Source of the DNA: Tubulanus polymorphus
Taxonomy: Eukaryota > Nemertea > Palaeonemertea > Tubulaniformes > Tubulanidae
DNA: 64,000 nt
Direction of reading: 5' to 3'
NCBI RefSeq assembly: GCF_964204645.1
Contig: NC_134028.1
Coordinates: 6,546,501-6,610,500, forward strand
The position numbers and the translations under genes were made by a program. Each line of letters opens with the position of its first letter. The stretch's first letter is position 1. Under the pieces are notes generated by a model. That model was not told where the DNA came from, did not search any database, and saw only the letters and a program-made list of their open reading frames with translations. This document shows positions 1-16,100 of the stretch, piece after piece.

Positions 1-452
1 GGAACGATTCAAATTCTGCAAATTTGACGAAACGCATTTCACACGTCCTCCAACCGCACTCAAACTAGTTTCCGACCTTCAAAGAGGAAACTGAATTAAA
101 ATGTTTATCTTCATCTCTCCTGACGCGGCGAGTAGCTTTGATAAAGCTGTATCGGTAGTTTTTACGGCGGCACAGGCGTGCGAGTCGTGCACGATCTAAT
201 TAGAGGCGTCAACGCGTACATTGGGACACACGTCGGTGTATCGAGGAACGCGCGCGCCATACACACACACATTTCGCAACAACTGCTCGTCACGTATCAC
301 GCACATAACGATGAAATTAAATTACATTTTTTCATTATTCATGCAGGATGCGCTCCTCGGAAGGATCATTATACGATCCAGGAATTCGTCGTCTAGGGAC
401 AGATTCTAAACTCGACATAACATATACGTACACGTCGCACCGCCATATCATT
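1..452. other. no supported gene
   Basis: Short open frames occur here but none has splice signals, domain motifs or a coding-like composition. Nothing else was recognised before the tandem repeat begins at 453. Confidence 0.5.
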
Positions 453-811
453 TTCACCCGTCAAGGAATTCGAACCCACTACGCTAAAGCTGTTCGCTGG
501 TGGAAGCGAGTTCGGGAGTGATACCGGACCCCTGGCAAGCGAGGATGCGCCATATTGAATTGTTAAAAAACCCATTGTTACACATCTTCACCCGTCAAGG
601 GATTCGAACCCACTACGCTAAAGCTGTTCGCTGGTGGAAGCGAGTTCGGGAGTGATACCGGACCCCTGGCAAGCGAGGATACGCCATATTGAATTGTTAA
701 AAAACCCATTGTTACACATCTTCACCCGTAAAGGGATTCGAACCCACTACGCTAAAGCTGTTCGCTCGGGAGTGATACTGGACCCCTGGCAAGCGAGGAT
801 GATTGTTACAT
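453..811 (-). repeat. 134-bp tandem repeat with tRNA-like A/B boxes
   Basis: Three successive units start at 453, 587 and 721, giving an exact 134-bp period. The first two units are almost identical; the third lacks a short internal block (CTGGTGGAAGCGAGTT region) and is cut off near 811. On the minus strand each unit carries TAGCGTAGTGGG, which fits the Pol III A-box consensus, overlapping GGTTCGAATCCC, a perfect B box (599-620 in the second unit). In a tRNA these boxes lie some 30-40 bases apart, so this looks like a collapsed tRNA-derived SINE head that was then tandemly copied. The seen facts are the period and the boxes; the SINE origin is inference. Confidence 0.8.
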
Positions 812-3800
812 AGCAAAACACACGAGTGCGGAGGTTCATATTTCAGATATAGGGTTTTTTAAACACACACTCCGCAGTCCGGTTCAAAACTTCATTATCA
901 TTCCAACGCAACGATCCCGAACCCTGGAGCACATTATCTCAAGAATTCCACACGGAATTAAAATTCGAATATACAGTGGTACTGCTTTTTCTTCGATCTG
1001 ATTTTCACTATATGCCTCTTGAAAATACAATACAATAATCTTTATTAGCATAGAATATACGGTTAGCGATATTCAGACGACGTCTAAATCACATTTGTTT
1101 TTTTCTAAATCTGGTTTACTTCTGGTTTCTTTGATCACATCCTGTGGATACAGGCACTATAGATACAATAATGATGATAATATCAATAATATTAATGATA
1201 ATATTGATAATGATAACGATGATAAGATATATATATACAGTTAGTTACAAAGTACATGCAGGCCCACAAAGCCTAAAGGCCGCGTATTGCTGGTACCCTC
1301 AAGAGAAAAAAATCAGCAAAGGGAAAGAAAGCGAAAATAAATGATAAACGCTTTATACACTTGACATTCATCCACTGTTCTAAGCATCTTATTCTGGTAT
1401 CCAACACTCGAACTTCATCGTCATCCATTTTCTCACAAATCGTTGATGAAATACGAGCATTTTACGTTGATTTCGCGCCTAGGCGTTTTTTGACCATGCG
1501 CGTCACGTCGCGCTGGTAAGTAACGATTGTCTGGGTATAGCCTGCAGCTCGTCGCCGCGTTTTAACACACATATGCTCGCTATAATGATTGTATTATCTT
1601 GCATTCGTTCAAGTGGCCGTCGTCGTCGTATATGGAAGGCATTTCGTTAGGTTAATCATGTGTTGATTAGGCGACACGAAATGCCAGACGCAGCGTGCTA
1701 GGCGAGGGTCCTTCGCAGCCGACAGCGGCGGTCTACTAGGAAATGAAAACTGACACAGCTTAACCTCGCTGTCGCAGTTGAAGCCAACAGAAAAACTGTC
1801 ACCGTGTTTGCGCACGTAATTTATTATGACGTGTCTTGCAATCAATGAATGATTGACAGTATGAATCTGAACGAACCGATAAATAATTGCTCATTAATCC
1901 CGTGTCACCGTAAAGCAATTTCTCATTGAAATGGTACGTTTCGAGGCGCGGCCATTTCACTGCGTAAGCATCGCACAGTTCATTTACTAAATTGTCGACG
2001 ATCTGGTCATCGCGATGGATTACCATAAAATAACGAGCTCTGTCGTGGCCTCCGTCTGACCCGTAGACCGCGCGTTACTCCCCGTCGAAAATCTACCTAA
2101 ATTTTGACGTGTTTCCAGAGATTTGTTCGCCATCAATCACTATGGCGACGACACAGACGAAGAGAGAAAATCATATCGCTTCTGCGAAATGTTCATTCCG
2201 GCGCTTTGTGTAAATTTTGCTTTTGAAATGTTACATTCGGTTCAACGAGAAGGAAGATTATCAAACCATTCTTTCACCTGCATCGATAACCGGAATGTCA
2301 GCCCTGTGGCAGGTGCGCGCACAACATCGACGGAAACTCACAATTGAAATTAATAAGCCCGACGCAGAAGCATTTCCATTGCCTTATCATCATATCTTCG
2401 CTAAGATATTCTACTGAAATTTCATAGTTTTGGGAGCCATCTCTATAAAATTTTTCGGCTTAATTTCTCGATCTTGAATCAGATTACTAGAAGCTTTTAC
2501 TCACTATCGCGAAAATGACGCACAGACTTCATAGAAATACTCGTAAAATGAAAAAAAGGTCTCTGAACTAATAAGAGGAGTTTGTAATAGCCCGAGCAAA
2601 CGCGATGTTGGAGTAATTATTGCTATACGACTGTTGGGTCTTGTTTTTCATCGCTGTCGTCAATTTGTAATTTCCGTTATTTGCAGCTTCATACGTCTGC
2701 TCCGAGTCACGTGACGATGCAAAACGCCATTCACGAACCATCGCAGATTGTGCATCGGGTAAACAAGCATTAAGAAACGCCAGAAGTATCTCTTTTTGTC
2801 CGAAAAAATGCGTCTTCTACGTGACAGACACTGTTGTTTCTGGAGTAACAATGAAACCGAAATATACACATGCATAGCCCGTATTGGTAATTCTAAACGG
2901 ACAAATGATATATAACGTTGTTGGACGCTATTTGAAGATGATGCAAGCAGCTTAGCGAGCGAGCAAATGATAAACCGATGACATGTATTGAGTACTGAGC
3001 AGAGTTTAGTGCTCAGTATTTTCATCCGCCGGTATAGTACAGACGAGATAGCAGACACCTGTCGAGTATGATAGATCGTTTTAATTAGAATGTTAATATT
3101 TCATTTGCTTTAGACAGCTATTAATGATTTTTCACTGTCAACGGATTTCTTTTCAAATAGTTTACCTCCGATTATTTAATAGACCTACATATTGTATTGG
3201 ATTTGTGGACGATCGTCGAAGCGGTTTTATCAGAATGCTTGAGTTCGTTTACAAATCCATTTCTGCAGAATCCATGATATACTACCGAATTGTCGATAAT
3301 TTACATTCTCCTAAGAAATCATTTCCGATTGCTTAGGGAACATTCGTAGAAAAATATTCTTTTTTTGAGCTGCTTTGTAGATTAACAGCAGAGCCGTATG
3401 TTCTATCCTTGCGAGTGTATGCTACCACCATTTCGGTTACAAATTTCAGTTATTCAGCCATGAAAAGCTGCACCACTTTTCAAAGGAAAATAATGACAAA
3501 AGCCAAGTGAACCGTACTGGCATATACCATCGCTTACAACCTCGGGCATAATTCCCGTGTCTCCAGAAACCTTTTCAAAGATACTCTCGATCGATACTAA
3601 CGTCGAATCTTTTTCCTCGTGATTTTCGTGAAGATAATGATGGATAATACCCCTCGCTCTCCGCAGCAATACAGCTACAAAATAATCAGTCCTCTTTTTT
3701 TTTTCTGCGAGAAAAAAAAATGATTGTCTGAAACATTTTTTCCCAAATGATGCATAAATCGCTGCATCTGCAAAACGATAGCGTCTACTCTCGTATCGCG

Positions 3801-5292
3801 ATGGTTTCGTGTGTTTTAATCAGAATTTTCATGATGTTTTGAATTCGGAAATCGTCAATTCATTTCCAGACAAATCTCTAATGATGTTCTTTTTCTACAG
3901 ATATATTTGTTGCTTGTCTCGTGGGAGGAAGCTGTTAAACTGAAGAGTATGACAGTTATCTTGTATCTTTGGCGTGGTTTTAGAAGGGATTTGATGTATA
4001 CAATATGTGGGTCCACGGCCTAATAAGAAGACACCCCATATGGTTCGCCACTCCTCTATCCTCTACACTACCGGCTTTGCAGGAATTGAATTCGGTCAAG
4101 CGCACGAAATCTGGCAACCAATATATCTGATGACAAAACCGAATAATATCAGCACTGGTCTGATGAACGAGAAAGCGACGAATCGTGCTAGTCAGCTTAT
4201 TGTTCAATGAAATCCGGCTAGGGCAGTTAACTAGATGGATCGGATATCCATATGGTTTCATATCAGCATCATCTATTCAGTCAATATAAAAGGTTTACCT
4301 TTATGTCATCATGTATATGGTCGATCCGTGTGAATGTATTCACGCAAGTAATAAAATCCCCCCGAACCACCATACTCAACTTCCATCTAGCTCAGGATCC
4401 ATACCCACACTTATCATTAAACGGAGAATGTTTTTATCAACTTTTTTGACATAGGAAACATTCAAATTGATAATTGAGAAAGGAATTGATTCGAAAAACG
4501 CGGACCACATGAATCAGCTTTTCTGACTACTTGATTAGATGACATATTGCAAGAATATATGATATGCATATATTGTATCGTTATATATATCGTTTTTGCC
4601 GAAGATGTACATCATAGATACGTATAGATGCGGAAATGCGTTGATAAATGATTTTCGATGGTGCGGCAGCCGCGGAGCATCGTCAGGAATTTCTATCGAA
4701 AGGATAATGATAAATCATACCCGCAACCAGGGTGATGATATACCCGCTCGACTGTTTTGGACGCTCTCTCTCTCTCTTCTTTATTATGTCAATGTTTTTG
4801 CTCATTGGTCTTTCGTAGAAACTGTTCTGGCGCTCGCTTGAAGGTCGCGAAGGTCAGACGGGAACACAAAGAATCGTCTTAAGCAACGTTATCTTCGGAA
4901 AACATAGCTACAGATTAAGACAATAAAGCCTCTGTTTAGAAATGGCAAGGGGTTATGCAACCTGCCACGGGGGAGGTTTAGTTGCTGATGCTTGTTCATT
5001 TACTGGAAAAAGCTGTTCGACGTATAAATATATATGCAACAGGTTACTTATATATATATAAAAGAACTTTCCTTTTACTGTTGGAAACACCACCTTGAAA
5101 GAGCGAGATCAGTTTTTCTCACGCGAGAAATATATATTCTCAGAAACATTTTCTAAATATGTATTTCTGAATACGAAACATTTCTACCATCGATGTTAGT
5201 TCGACCCTTGGAGGTATTTCAGGCGTCGTGACCCCCAAACGGGAGTGCGTGGCGTATTTAGGACCTTCGGTTCACTGGTGATTATGTAGCAA
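812..5292. other. gene-poor stretch
   Basis: No exon is supported. A degenerate ATAATGAT-type low-complexity tract runs about 1163-1245. A strong donor-like GTAAGT occurs at 1515-1520 but no convincing exon precedes it. An open minus frame of about 130 codons at 2660-3058 shows no domain or splice context and was not accepted. The missing first exon of the claudin-like gene could lie here, but none was recognised. Confidence 0.4.
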
Positions 5293-5706
5293 GGGGCTGT
5301 CCACACAAAATTGCCAAATTTTGACCTCCTCCCCCATGTCCGCAGAATGCCTATATTGTCCGTCGGACAAAAACGCGATTTAAAGGTATCGGATATCCAG
5401 TCATACAAAACTTTTTTTCATTCACTTAATCATTTATTAAACGCTGTTGACTACTGTTTGTTATTCCTAACATTATCTTGAAAACATATGTATGTGAACT
5501 ATTCTCCTCTTATTCGAAGCTGAAGTAAAGTGAATGAACTATAAGTCATTAGAGAACACAGCCTACATTACTTATCCATTACAAGATGACGTATCATTGG
5601 TGATCACACTTTCCCTTAGAAGAAAGATGTCCACATCCAAATAGCCCCCTTGTCCACAAAATTCCAACCCTCTCCCCTCGACCTTGGACGTCTTTGTGGA
5701 CAGCCC
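5293..5706. mobile_element. MITE-like element with GGGCTGTCCAC termini
   Basis: The left end reads GGGGCTGTCCACACAAA and the right end reads TTTGTGGACAGCCC, so the roughly 414-bp segment is bounded by inverted copies of GGGCTGTCCAC. Pyrimidine-rich CTCCCCC blocks sit inside both ends. No transposase frame is present, so it would be non-autonomous. The superfamily cannot be assigned from the termini alone. Confidence 0.5.
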
Positions 5707-9726
<4,020 letters not shown>

Positions 9727-10538
9727 CAGAAACGAAAGCTTGTGATAGAATTATTGGGCTGTCGTATTTCATATGCCAGAAATGTGCGCTTTTTATTTGG
9801 AAATAATTTCAAATTCATTATGACTGCTCGTTGATAGGAGGATGAAAATGTGGCAAAATGTCATTTCAATTCGTTTATTCAATATTTAATAATGTGATTT
9901 CAAACGACTTCTGATTCAGTAGGGGGTATATGACACAGCAGTTGGCGCCACAGGGAGCAAAACTACGATAGTAACTAGAAAGGTATAATCTTTCTTTTGT
10001 TCGGGTTTTTTTTTCCAAAATGACCTCAGATGTTCGATGAGGTGTTTGTAACGTGTCGATTGAATCCCTTGCGCTCAAACCGCGCGCGATCGATCAGTTT
10101 TTCTTTTCGGCCACAAATGCTGGCGCTTCTGGGTGACGGTTAATTCCCAAACGTCTCGGCATTTAACATCGGTTTACATCACTTCGCGATAGATGGTCAT
10201 TACGCTAATTGATGGAGAATTAGTCGTTCAAACGTCATTACGGTATTCTACTGGGGGAGCAGGGCAGTTCTACAGCAGCTCCCCGAGCACTGCAGCATAT
10301 CATCAGCATGAAGGCCCAATTAGTCGGAATACACGCATTAGACGTATTAGGCGTATTAGGCAGAATGATACAATTGACTTCCTATCGCCTGAAACTTCTG
10401 ATCAAGTGCATAACTAGCTCCAACAGGTGAATACTGATATGGCCCGCTTTCGTAAGGATATTATTGAATAAATTTACTTTAATTCATCGATATTATAACA
10501 AAATGAAATGAATGAAGTTCAATGGACAATATAAACAT
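9727..10538. other. no supported gene
   Basis: No exon recognised. A short direct repeat (ATTAGNCGTATTAGGC type) lies near 10330-10360. Confidence 0.4.
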
Positions 10539-10968
10539 GAGAACTAATTTGAAAGTTTATTGACGCCTTGAGAGATAACACATATATTGCTTAATATTGT
10601 CGACGATAAATAATATGATATAAATCATATAATATTAAGTATCAATAACGTTTCTTTGGATTTTAATATATCAATAAGTGAATTGAATTGACCGGAAACC
10701 AGTTTAGCCCCGAAAAATTGATGACGTAGTGCACATCAAATCCTCTTAAAAATAATTAACGAAATTCATCAAAAATAAAAAGAGTGAGGAAATATATTTA
10801 ATTACAATATAAACGGCAAAATTCACAATTGCAATTGTTATTTTGAAACGCCATTATTGATGACGTAGTGCACATCTACCCACACATATCCCCTTATATA
10901 ACGTATACTACGTATGGATGTATACAAACAATATTGTAACGGTGTCAAAAATCAAATACTAGATTTCA
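10539..10968 (+). repeat. dispersed repeat, family R, copy A
   Basis: First of four copies in the window (others at 18149-18538, 31231-31634, 48835-49128). All share, in order: a TTGACGCCTT block near one end, a TGAATTGACCG...AGCCCC block, the 18-mer GATGACGTAGTGCACATC, an AT-rich middle with CACAATTGCAATTGTTATTTTGAAACGCC, and a second GATGACGTAGTGCACATC. In this copy the 18-mers are at 10720-10737 and 10859-10876, in the same orientation 139 bp apart. No open frame is present. It behaves like a non-autonomous interspersed element; the class is unknown. Confidence 0.8.
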
Positions 10969-11585
10969 ATTGTTATTCGCCTTCAGTTATCATTTCCTAA
11001 CCGTGTATTTTGCCATAAGAATATCTATACGTAATGTTCACCCCTAGATGATTTCATTAGACTCAATCTTTTCACCCGATTCAAAGAAATCAAGATACAA
11101 ATACTTTATACAGGCATACGCCCATATCATATGCATTGTAGATGGATGTTTTTCCCTCTCTTTTTGCGAGGTTTCTGAGTAGAGTATCGTAATAGAAGGA
11201 TCTACGAAGTGACGCCAGTGAGCTTAAACCATCGGCTTGCGTTATGAGATCGACAGAGGATATTTAGTTATGCAAATCATCTTCGCCGCAGTCGCTTACG
11301 CTCACAACATAAGCCGCTTATGTCACAATCAAATTACTCGCTTGCTTCGTATATCCTTCTCAGTCAAGTCGACTCGTAGTCTGAGTACTCCAAACTCGCC
11401 AATCTGTGCCAATAAGATTTAGCTTACATTGAGGCTTTTTGATGATAATTCAATCGTGAGGATTCAGTGCGCGATACGCAGTAAGCATATTGCTTCAGAA
11501 TCTCGAGTTATCGGCGGCCGTGGACCGCCATGAGATACCAATCGCGGCACGTTCCCTCATCTCGTCTGGATGATCACGTAGGCGA

Positions 11586-11914
11586 ACTTCGGTTATCGGA
11601 GTTAGTCGACTATTTGCGAACTCAAACCGATTGTCAGGACGAACGTCGGTTTTCTCCGCTAGTCGACTAGTGGTCGGAACTAACAACCGAACGCGCTATA
11701 GTTTGGTCGTAACTTATTTCCCAGTTTCGGCAATCTTGGAACTGGAGCCGAACTACAGAGGCCGTGTCAACCCCGTGTATACACTATAGTCCGGAAACCA
11801 CGGGATTGAACACGATCACTGTCGACCAGACCTAGTTCCAAGATGGCCGACACTGTGAAATGCGTTAAGACCGAACTGTAGCGCGTAAGGTTATTAGCTC
11901 TGACCACTAGTCGA
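11586..11914. mobile_element. foldback element with TCGACTAGTGGTC arms
   Basis: The segment 11663-11914 is a long inverted repeat with arms of about 110 bp: TCGACTAGTGGTC starts at 11663 and its complement GACCACTAGTCGA ends at 11914. GCAATCTTGGAACTGG is matched inversely by TAGTTCCAAGATGGCC. The left flank (11586-11662, CTTCGGTTATC then AGTCGACTA) aligns with the reverse complement of 29150-29292, so the two loci share a repeat family. No coding capacity. An open minus frame across it is a by-product of the palindrome. Confidence 0.7.
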
Positions 11915-13101
11915 CTTACTACAAAATTCGATGTTCGCCGGAACGGCAAGGGGGGCCCAAAATTTGACCGAATAATTTTGCTCGTAGTCCTAGTGGAAAC
12001 TCTTATTACGGCATAACTGACCGGCTTCATTTCTCAACAGCCATTTATAAGCCCTGCGATATTTTGCTCGATATCTGTTTTGGAAAAATCGGTAACAGTC
12101 CGTCTCCGGTGGATTGATTTCCGATGGTAAAAACGCGTAGAATGTGTCAAACGAGAAACCCAGAAATCGTGATGCATGGCTCCAACAACGACGATATATT
12201 CTACTATATGAAGCTTTTATTTTCGGTTTATCAGCGTGATCAGCATTCACAAATACGTAGTACATACTGACACGGTGACGTATTATTAGCAAAATCATCT
12301 CTCTTCATCGGCAAAATGCTAGATATGTGCTTATTTATGCGGAAGAATCATCTTGAACAAGTTCTCGCCGCAAAATGCTTTGAATATTCCTATCGTTTTA
12401 GACTTACGTATCTTGTAAGTCGCAGTCGATGCTAATTATCCTCAGTGGTCAAAAACTGGTTAAGAATTATCGAGCACCTTGTGAGCCATAGATTCCTTCC
12501 ATTTCATTTGTACGGTTTGAATCTAATCAACTTTGCGATGAAGCGATGAATTCTAATTGCTGCAAAAGTTTTAGTTTTACGCAAGCGTCTTGAGGACATT
12601 TTGTAAGATTAAGAGACAATTTCGAAAATTTTCCAAAATTAGTTTTCACTGAGAAAACTAATTCATTTCGAGTTGCTTACTTTTTTTTACAAAATATACC
12701 CCCAGACGCTTCCTGTAGATACATTCTTGAGATCGAATCATCACAATTCACCAAGAAACTATCGTAGTATGATTTTGTATATGAACTGACGGACCTTATC
12801 GAACGAAGATTCTTTTTTACATGTATACCTCAGGTGTTCGTGCTCAAAAATGAATTGTTGCATAAATCATGGGTTTATGCATTACTTCAAAAGAATCTTT
12901 TTCGTCTGAAAATCTATTTTTTCCTGATGAACTTAGAAGCGCTGAGATTTACTTTCAGTTGAAACATCCTTTTTTACAAGTTCTTTTTCGAGTGAACTCG
13001 AGTTGATTGCTTGCCACTTGGATTCGGGCCAGAACGCGTCATTATTGTAAACAAATTTTTGGGTAGGCTTTATATAGATGTGCATCATTATATATTTTCA
13101 G
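11915..13101. other. upstream or intron sequence of the claudin-like gene
   Basis: No first exon of the claudin-like gene was found here. A GTAAGT-like donor at 12415-12420 lacks a coding-like exon before it. An open minus frame of about 100 codons at 11990-12298 has no recognised domain. Confidence 0.35.
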
Positions 13102-16100
13102 CTGGTGTGAGACGTAGATTAGGTATAGCAGCCGTTCGGGTGAATAGATGTCACCAGTTTATAATATCGGGCCGACCTCCAGACGACTACATCGCTCGAG
13201 AATTACCTGTTGTTTTATGTAAGTAATCATCGCTCTTTCAAAATTCATTTTGCTGTGATATTAAAGCTCAAAATATTTTTTGCTAGCGTCGGCAACTTAG
13301 ACTTTCTTTCTATTTACTATTTGCAAACGTATTTTCTGCCTTGACACGTACGTACTTACCTTGTACGAAATTGTAGAAATGTCTTGTTTATTTTCAAATA
13401 AAACCTACTTACTTTATAAATACGGTTGCGGATGATAAACTAACGAAGGGTTAAATCTTTAAGCAAATGTCTGAGATTTCATCACGTCTATGTGAATGCG
13501 GGCAATGCAAAGAGATAGTCGGTGCACGGGGTATGGGTTGAGAAAGCTGGTAACCATGATTTGAGGAGAAAAAGAATCGCGCGATGATTTTTTAGTAGCG
13601 ATATTGGTTTTGTAAACGTTTTTTTACGATTTCGTGTATTCGGTGTCCAGCGTCCACTTTTGACTTTTTCTGCCGTGTATAGGATCAGCGCGATATCAAT
13701 GTCGGTCTCCTTTAAGAGTTCAGCTATCAGAACTTCCGATCGTTAGAACATGATCCTAGGCCAATTAGACTATCACGCAACATCGTCTTTTCTTGTCATG
13801 CCGAATGTCAACGGGGATTCAACTGATCTCGCGGTCACGTATGGCAAAATGAAAACTTATTTTCCTCACGAAATATATTCAGTAACGATTTCAGAGACCT
13901 TCTCGTGATGTTTTGAATGATTTTGATACGCCGAAATCGTGGCTAGCAGCTGGAATATGATCGGTCGTGCGGTGCTTGCGTGAAGTAATTCTCTAGATGA
14001 AGTGGCAAAACGATATTTAAAGACAAATCGCGTCGGTATCGCATTTATTTAAAACTAAAGATTAAATAGAACACCGATGACAGGTATCTATGTTGTAGAT
14101 AGTTGAGACTATTTTCAGTCTGGATGATAGCTGTTTCGCCCACAATTTAAATTGAACAAACAATTACTTTTGTTCTGACGTTTCGGGAGGATAACTTCCA
14201 CCCATCTTCAGAGATTTATTTGGAAATGGGTGGAAGTAATCCTCCCGAAACGTCAGAACAAAAATAATGACGAATTTACATTGTGGTGGGTGGAACAACT
14301 ACAGCTATCTAATGTCAGCAAGTTGATAAACCCACAGTGAGAAAAAAAGAAAAAACTATGAGCCATTTTCAAAATCAAGATTTTGAAAATGGCTGTCAGG
14401 TATAAAGATGATCGATAAGCCTACTTCGTAATGAGCGTCACATGACTCAAAGATGTTAGTTTTCTATTTTCGTTTGACTATAGTGGGCGAAAATATCAAT
14501 TTTCACGAAAGCTACGCTGATAAAAATCGAATCTTTGATGAACATTTCAGACTGCCTGAAAAGAAGATTAGAATAGAAAAGGTTACGGCGGATAGCACAA
14601 TCTCTGGTGATTTGATTTTCTGTTTTTGAACTCAATAATCACTCGCTTGTACGTAGATTTATACTTTTTGACCGAGTCAAGCCCGAAGCGCTTGGAATCC
14701 TGATTCTTTTGGTCTTTTGTTCGCAAATATTTCAAAAATCGACCGTTTGATCTTCGATCGACATCTCGCGAAATAAGAGATTTCTGGGCATTAATTCAAA
14801 TATCAGAATCGAATGAGCATTCAACAACGAGCTGAAAGCAGCGATTAAAACTAAAATTAGATTCTCTTTTTGAAATCAATTTTTGCCGCTGCGTGCAAAT
14901 GAAGTGAATCGCAAAAAAGAACACAAAAAACATGTCTTTATTTTCTTCTCGCGGTTATCAATCAACACAATGTTTTTTTTACTCGCTGTCTAATTCTTAC
15001 GCGTTGACGTTATGTTCGCTCCTTTTTTTGTCGTAGATCTCAGGTGTGTTCGATATCCCACGCCGCACCAGTCTGATATATCTTTAATTTTACACCGTAC
15101 GTTTTCCAATTTATATCTAATTACTTGTGTGAGGTGGGAGCGGGATAGCTCTCAGGTAATGATGAAATTAGCTCGCCGATCATACCCTAATTCGCATTTT
15201 CCTTCTGGGTTTAATTTGCTGTCTCGGGCATGTTGCACTATAAATGCCTATACGTGACCAGGCATAAAATCGTTCCAGCGTCGAAAAAGCTTTTGATTCC
15301 TTAAAGACTTCTTTGCGGCGAAGACGACGTCCCGACGGACGGCGATAAGTAATTACTCGAGCTGTTTGTGACGTACTATTTTGGTAAACAGCGCGAAGAA
15401 GACCGTGTCCGTCCGCCGGGATCGGGGTTTACTAAAACGAGGAATTTCCATGTACACGAAACGGTGCATTGTAAGTCAATTCGACGGCTTAGTGCCATCC
15501 AGAATGTGATTTATTCATGCGAGCAGCCACGGACCCAATTCTGATAACTACATTCTGATGTCACCGGACCGCGGGTGGCACGCATCCATAGTAATTGCCT
15601 CATAAACTAATTGCAAAAACGTGTGCTATATAAGAGTAGACGATACAGGCTATTTGTCTTGCCAGATGATGAGCGCGATCTTTAGGTCTACCTAAATGAA
15701 CATTCCTCATATACGACGATTTCATAATGTCAACTCTGTTAACCTATTCGGAGGCTTTATATATTGACATTCACTAACGATCCCTTCAGCGTCATTAATG
15801 ATCCTTCTCGATAATATAACAGATTCGAATGAAATCAAGAGAATCGTATCTATACGACGCCACCCTGGTGCGCGTGATCATATTGTCGGCCATTATTGCT
15901 AGTAGATCACAGCCGCCATTTTGAATAACTGCGCTTTTTAAGCCTAATGAGAATGTTGCATGCGCTGCGAAATTAAACAATCTTTTCAGCTTCACGGTAA
16001 AAGTTGCGTCTCGTAAATGACTGCGACGCGCGGGAATTTGTGAAAGTACTTGCTGACATTCGAGCGGCTACTAAAATACAAGTTACAGTCTGTTAATCAA

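Noticed and set aside
453-811. Intact tRNA genes or a CRISPR-like array
   Set aside because: Boxes overlap so no tRNA can fold, the repeat unit is 134 bp with no unique spacers, and the genome is eukaryotic.
2660-3058. 132-codon minus open frame
   Set aside because: No initiator ATG at its edge, no domain, signal peptide or splice context; composition like surrounding DNA.
14168-14265. Hammerhead-type ribozyme because of CGAAACGTC in a hairpin
   Set aside because: The CTGATGA core is missing and the motif lies within a simple foldback.
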